Virus record (IMG/VR): IMGVR_UViG_3300030109_004865
Location: 32,101 to 55,238 of that record
DNA from: a virus
Length of the DNA: 23,138 bases
Reading direction: 5' to 3' (one strand)
The notes beneath the pieces are model-generated. The model searched no databases. It was not told where the DNA came from and was given only the letters and a program-made list of their open reading frames with translations. Each line of letters begins with the position of its first letter. Within the stretch, counting starts at the first letter, position 1. The position numbers and the translations under genes were made by a program. Of this stretch, positions 22,904 through 23,138 are shown one piece after another.

Positions 22904-23138
22904 TTATGTAACCTCACACGATCCGCCTGAGCAAGCTAGCTCACCAGAAAGATCTGTATTATCCTCGGTCTCCATTACATTTGATAAGTCAACAGTATCT
23001 AGTGACTTAACCATTTCATTAAATTTAGTTTTAGTAATGTCTTCAAATGGAGCTTGAGTATATGTACCACCGTCGTATGGTAGAACAGATAAACCGTTAT
23101 AGTATTCTCTGTTTTTCCACATCCACTCACCAGCCTCA
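22904..23138 (-). CDS. C-terminus of a B12-dependent (class II) ribonucleotide reductase, cut by the window edge
   Basis: The minus-strand frame is open from the window edge to a TAA at 22904-22906 and gives 77 residues beginning EAGEWMWKNREYYNGLSVLP, continuing YDGGTYTQAPFEDITKTKF. The pattern of a YNGLSVLP strand, DGGTY and APFED(I/C)T is typical of the end of monomeric adenosylcobalamin-dependent ribonucleoside triphosphate reductase. The last residues, ACSGGSCEVT, hold a C-x4-C pair matching the redox-active cysteine arm that re-reduces the active site. The enzyme makes deoxynucleotides for phage DNA synthesis and is common in marine phages. The Met at 23122 is internal, not the start. 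Being on the opposite strand, it is probably in an early or middle gene group. Confidence 0.85.
   Translation of the reverse strand, partial: EAGEWMWKNREYYNGLSVLPYDGGTYTQAPFEDITKTKFNEMVKSLDTVDLSNVMETEDNTDLSGELACSGGSCEVT

Noticed and set aside
22904-23122. A complete 72-aa minus-strand gene starting at Met 23122
   Set aside because: The frame stays open to the window edge and its sequence matches the C-terminus of a large ribonucleotide reductase, so it is a fragment of a longer gene.

Overview
The window looks like the late (virion and lysis) region of a tailed double-stranded DNA phage, probably marine and probably infecting a member of the Bacteroidota (Flavobacteriia-like). The host call rests on a protein ending in a type A sorting domain of the type IX secretion system, a machine confined to Bacteroidota. 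Supporting signs are two short Sec signal peptides ending in Ala-Gln, AT-rich start contexts such as TAAAATG without clear Shine-Dalgarno sequences, and codon use rich in AGA, ATA and TTA. No terminase, portal or major capsid gene lies in the window, and no tRNA, IS element or CRISPR array was seen.

Layout. Positions 1-22808 are one tightly packed plus-strand block of 17 coding regions, with gaps of 0-23 nt and several 1-nt TAATG stop/start overlaps, so it is probably one transcript starting upstream of the window. (a) 1-12181: three very large proteins (691, 1566 and 1808 aa) that look like internal, ejected or 'polyvalent' virion proteins. The second carries an HExxH metalloprotease and the third a HAD-type phosphatase. 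The second and third may be one gene split by a +1 frame change near 6751. (b) 12181-13218: a signal-peptide-bearing outer-membrane beta-barrel-like protein. (c) 13222-14303: four small, extremely basic, Cys-containing proteins, one of only 40 aa. (d) 14310-17269: a holin-like membrane protein, an exported thioredoxin-fold protein without its active-site cysteines, and a 765-aa secreted protein with ten Cys-bracketed repeats and a T9SS sorting tail. (e) 17273-17734: an M15 peptidase endolysin. (f) 17736-22808: three tandem paralogous beta-rich proteins, a small beta-rich protein, a 968-aa repeat-built tail fibre and a 187-aa accessory fibre-like protein.

A bidirectional rho-independent terminator at 22857-22884 separates this block from a convergent minus-strand gene cut by the window edge, the C-terminus of a B12-dependent (class II) ribonucleotide reductase. 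This suggests that nucleotide-metabolism genes occupy the opposite strand.

How the parts may work together: the large proteins probably enter the cell with the DNA, the basic proteins may bind nucleic acid, holin and M15 peptidase lyse the host, and the fibre cluster attaches to the next host. The most unusual part is the set of three proteins with export signals (outer-membrane barrel, exported thioredoxin-like protein, T9SS cargo), which suggests that this phage remodels or decorates the envelope of its Bacteroidota host late in infection.
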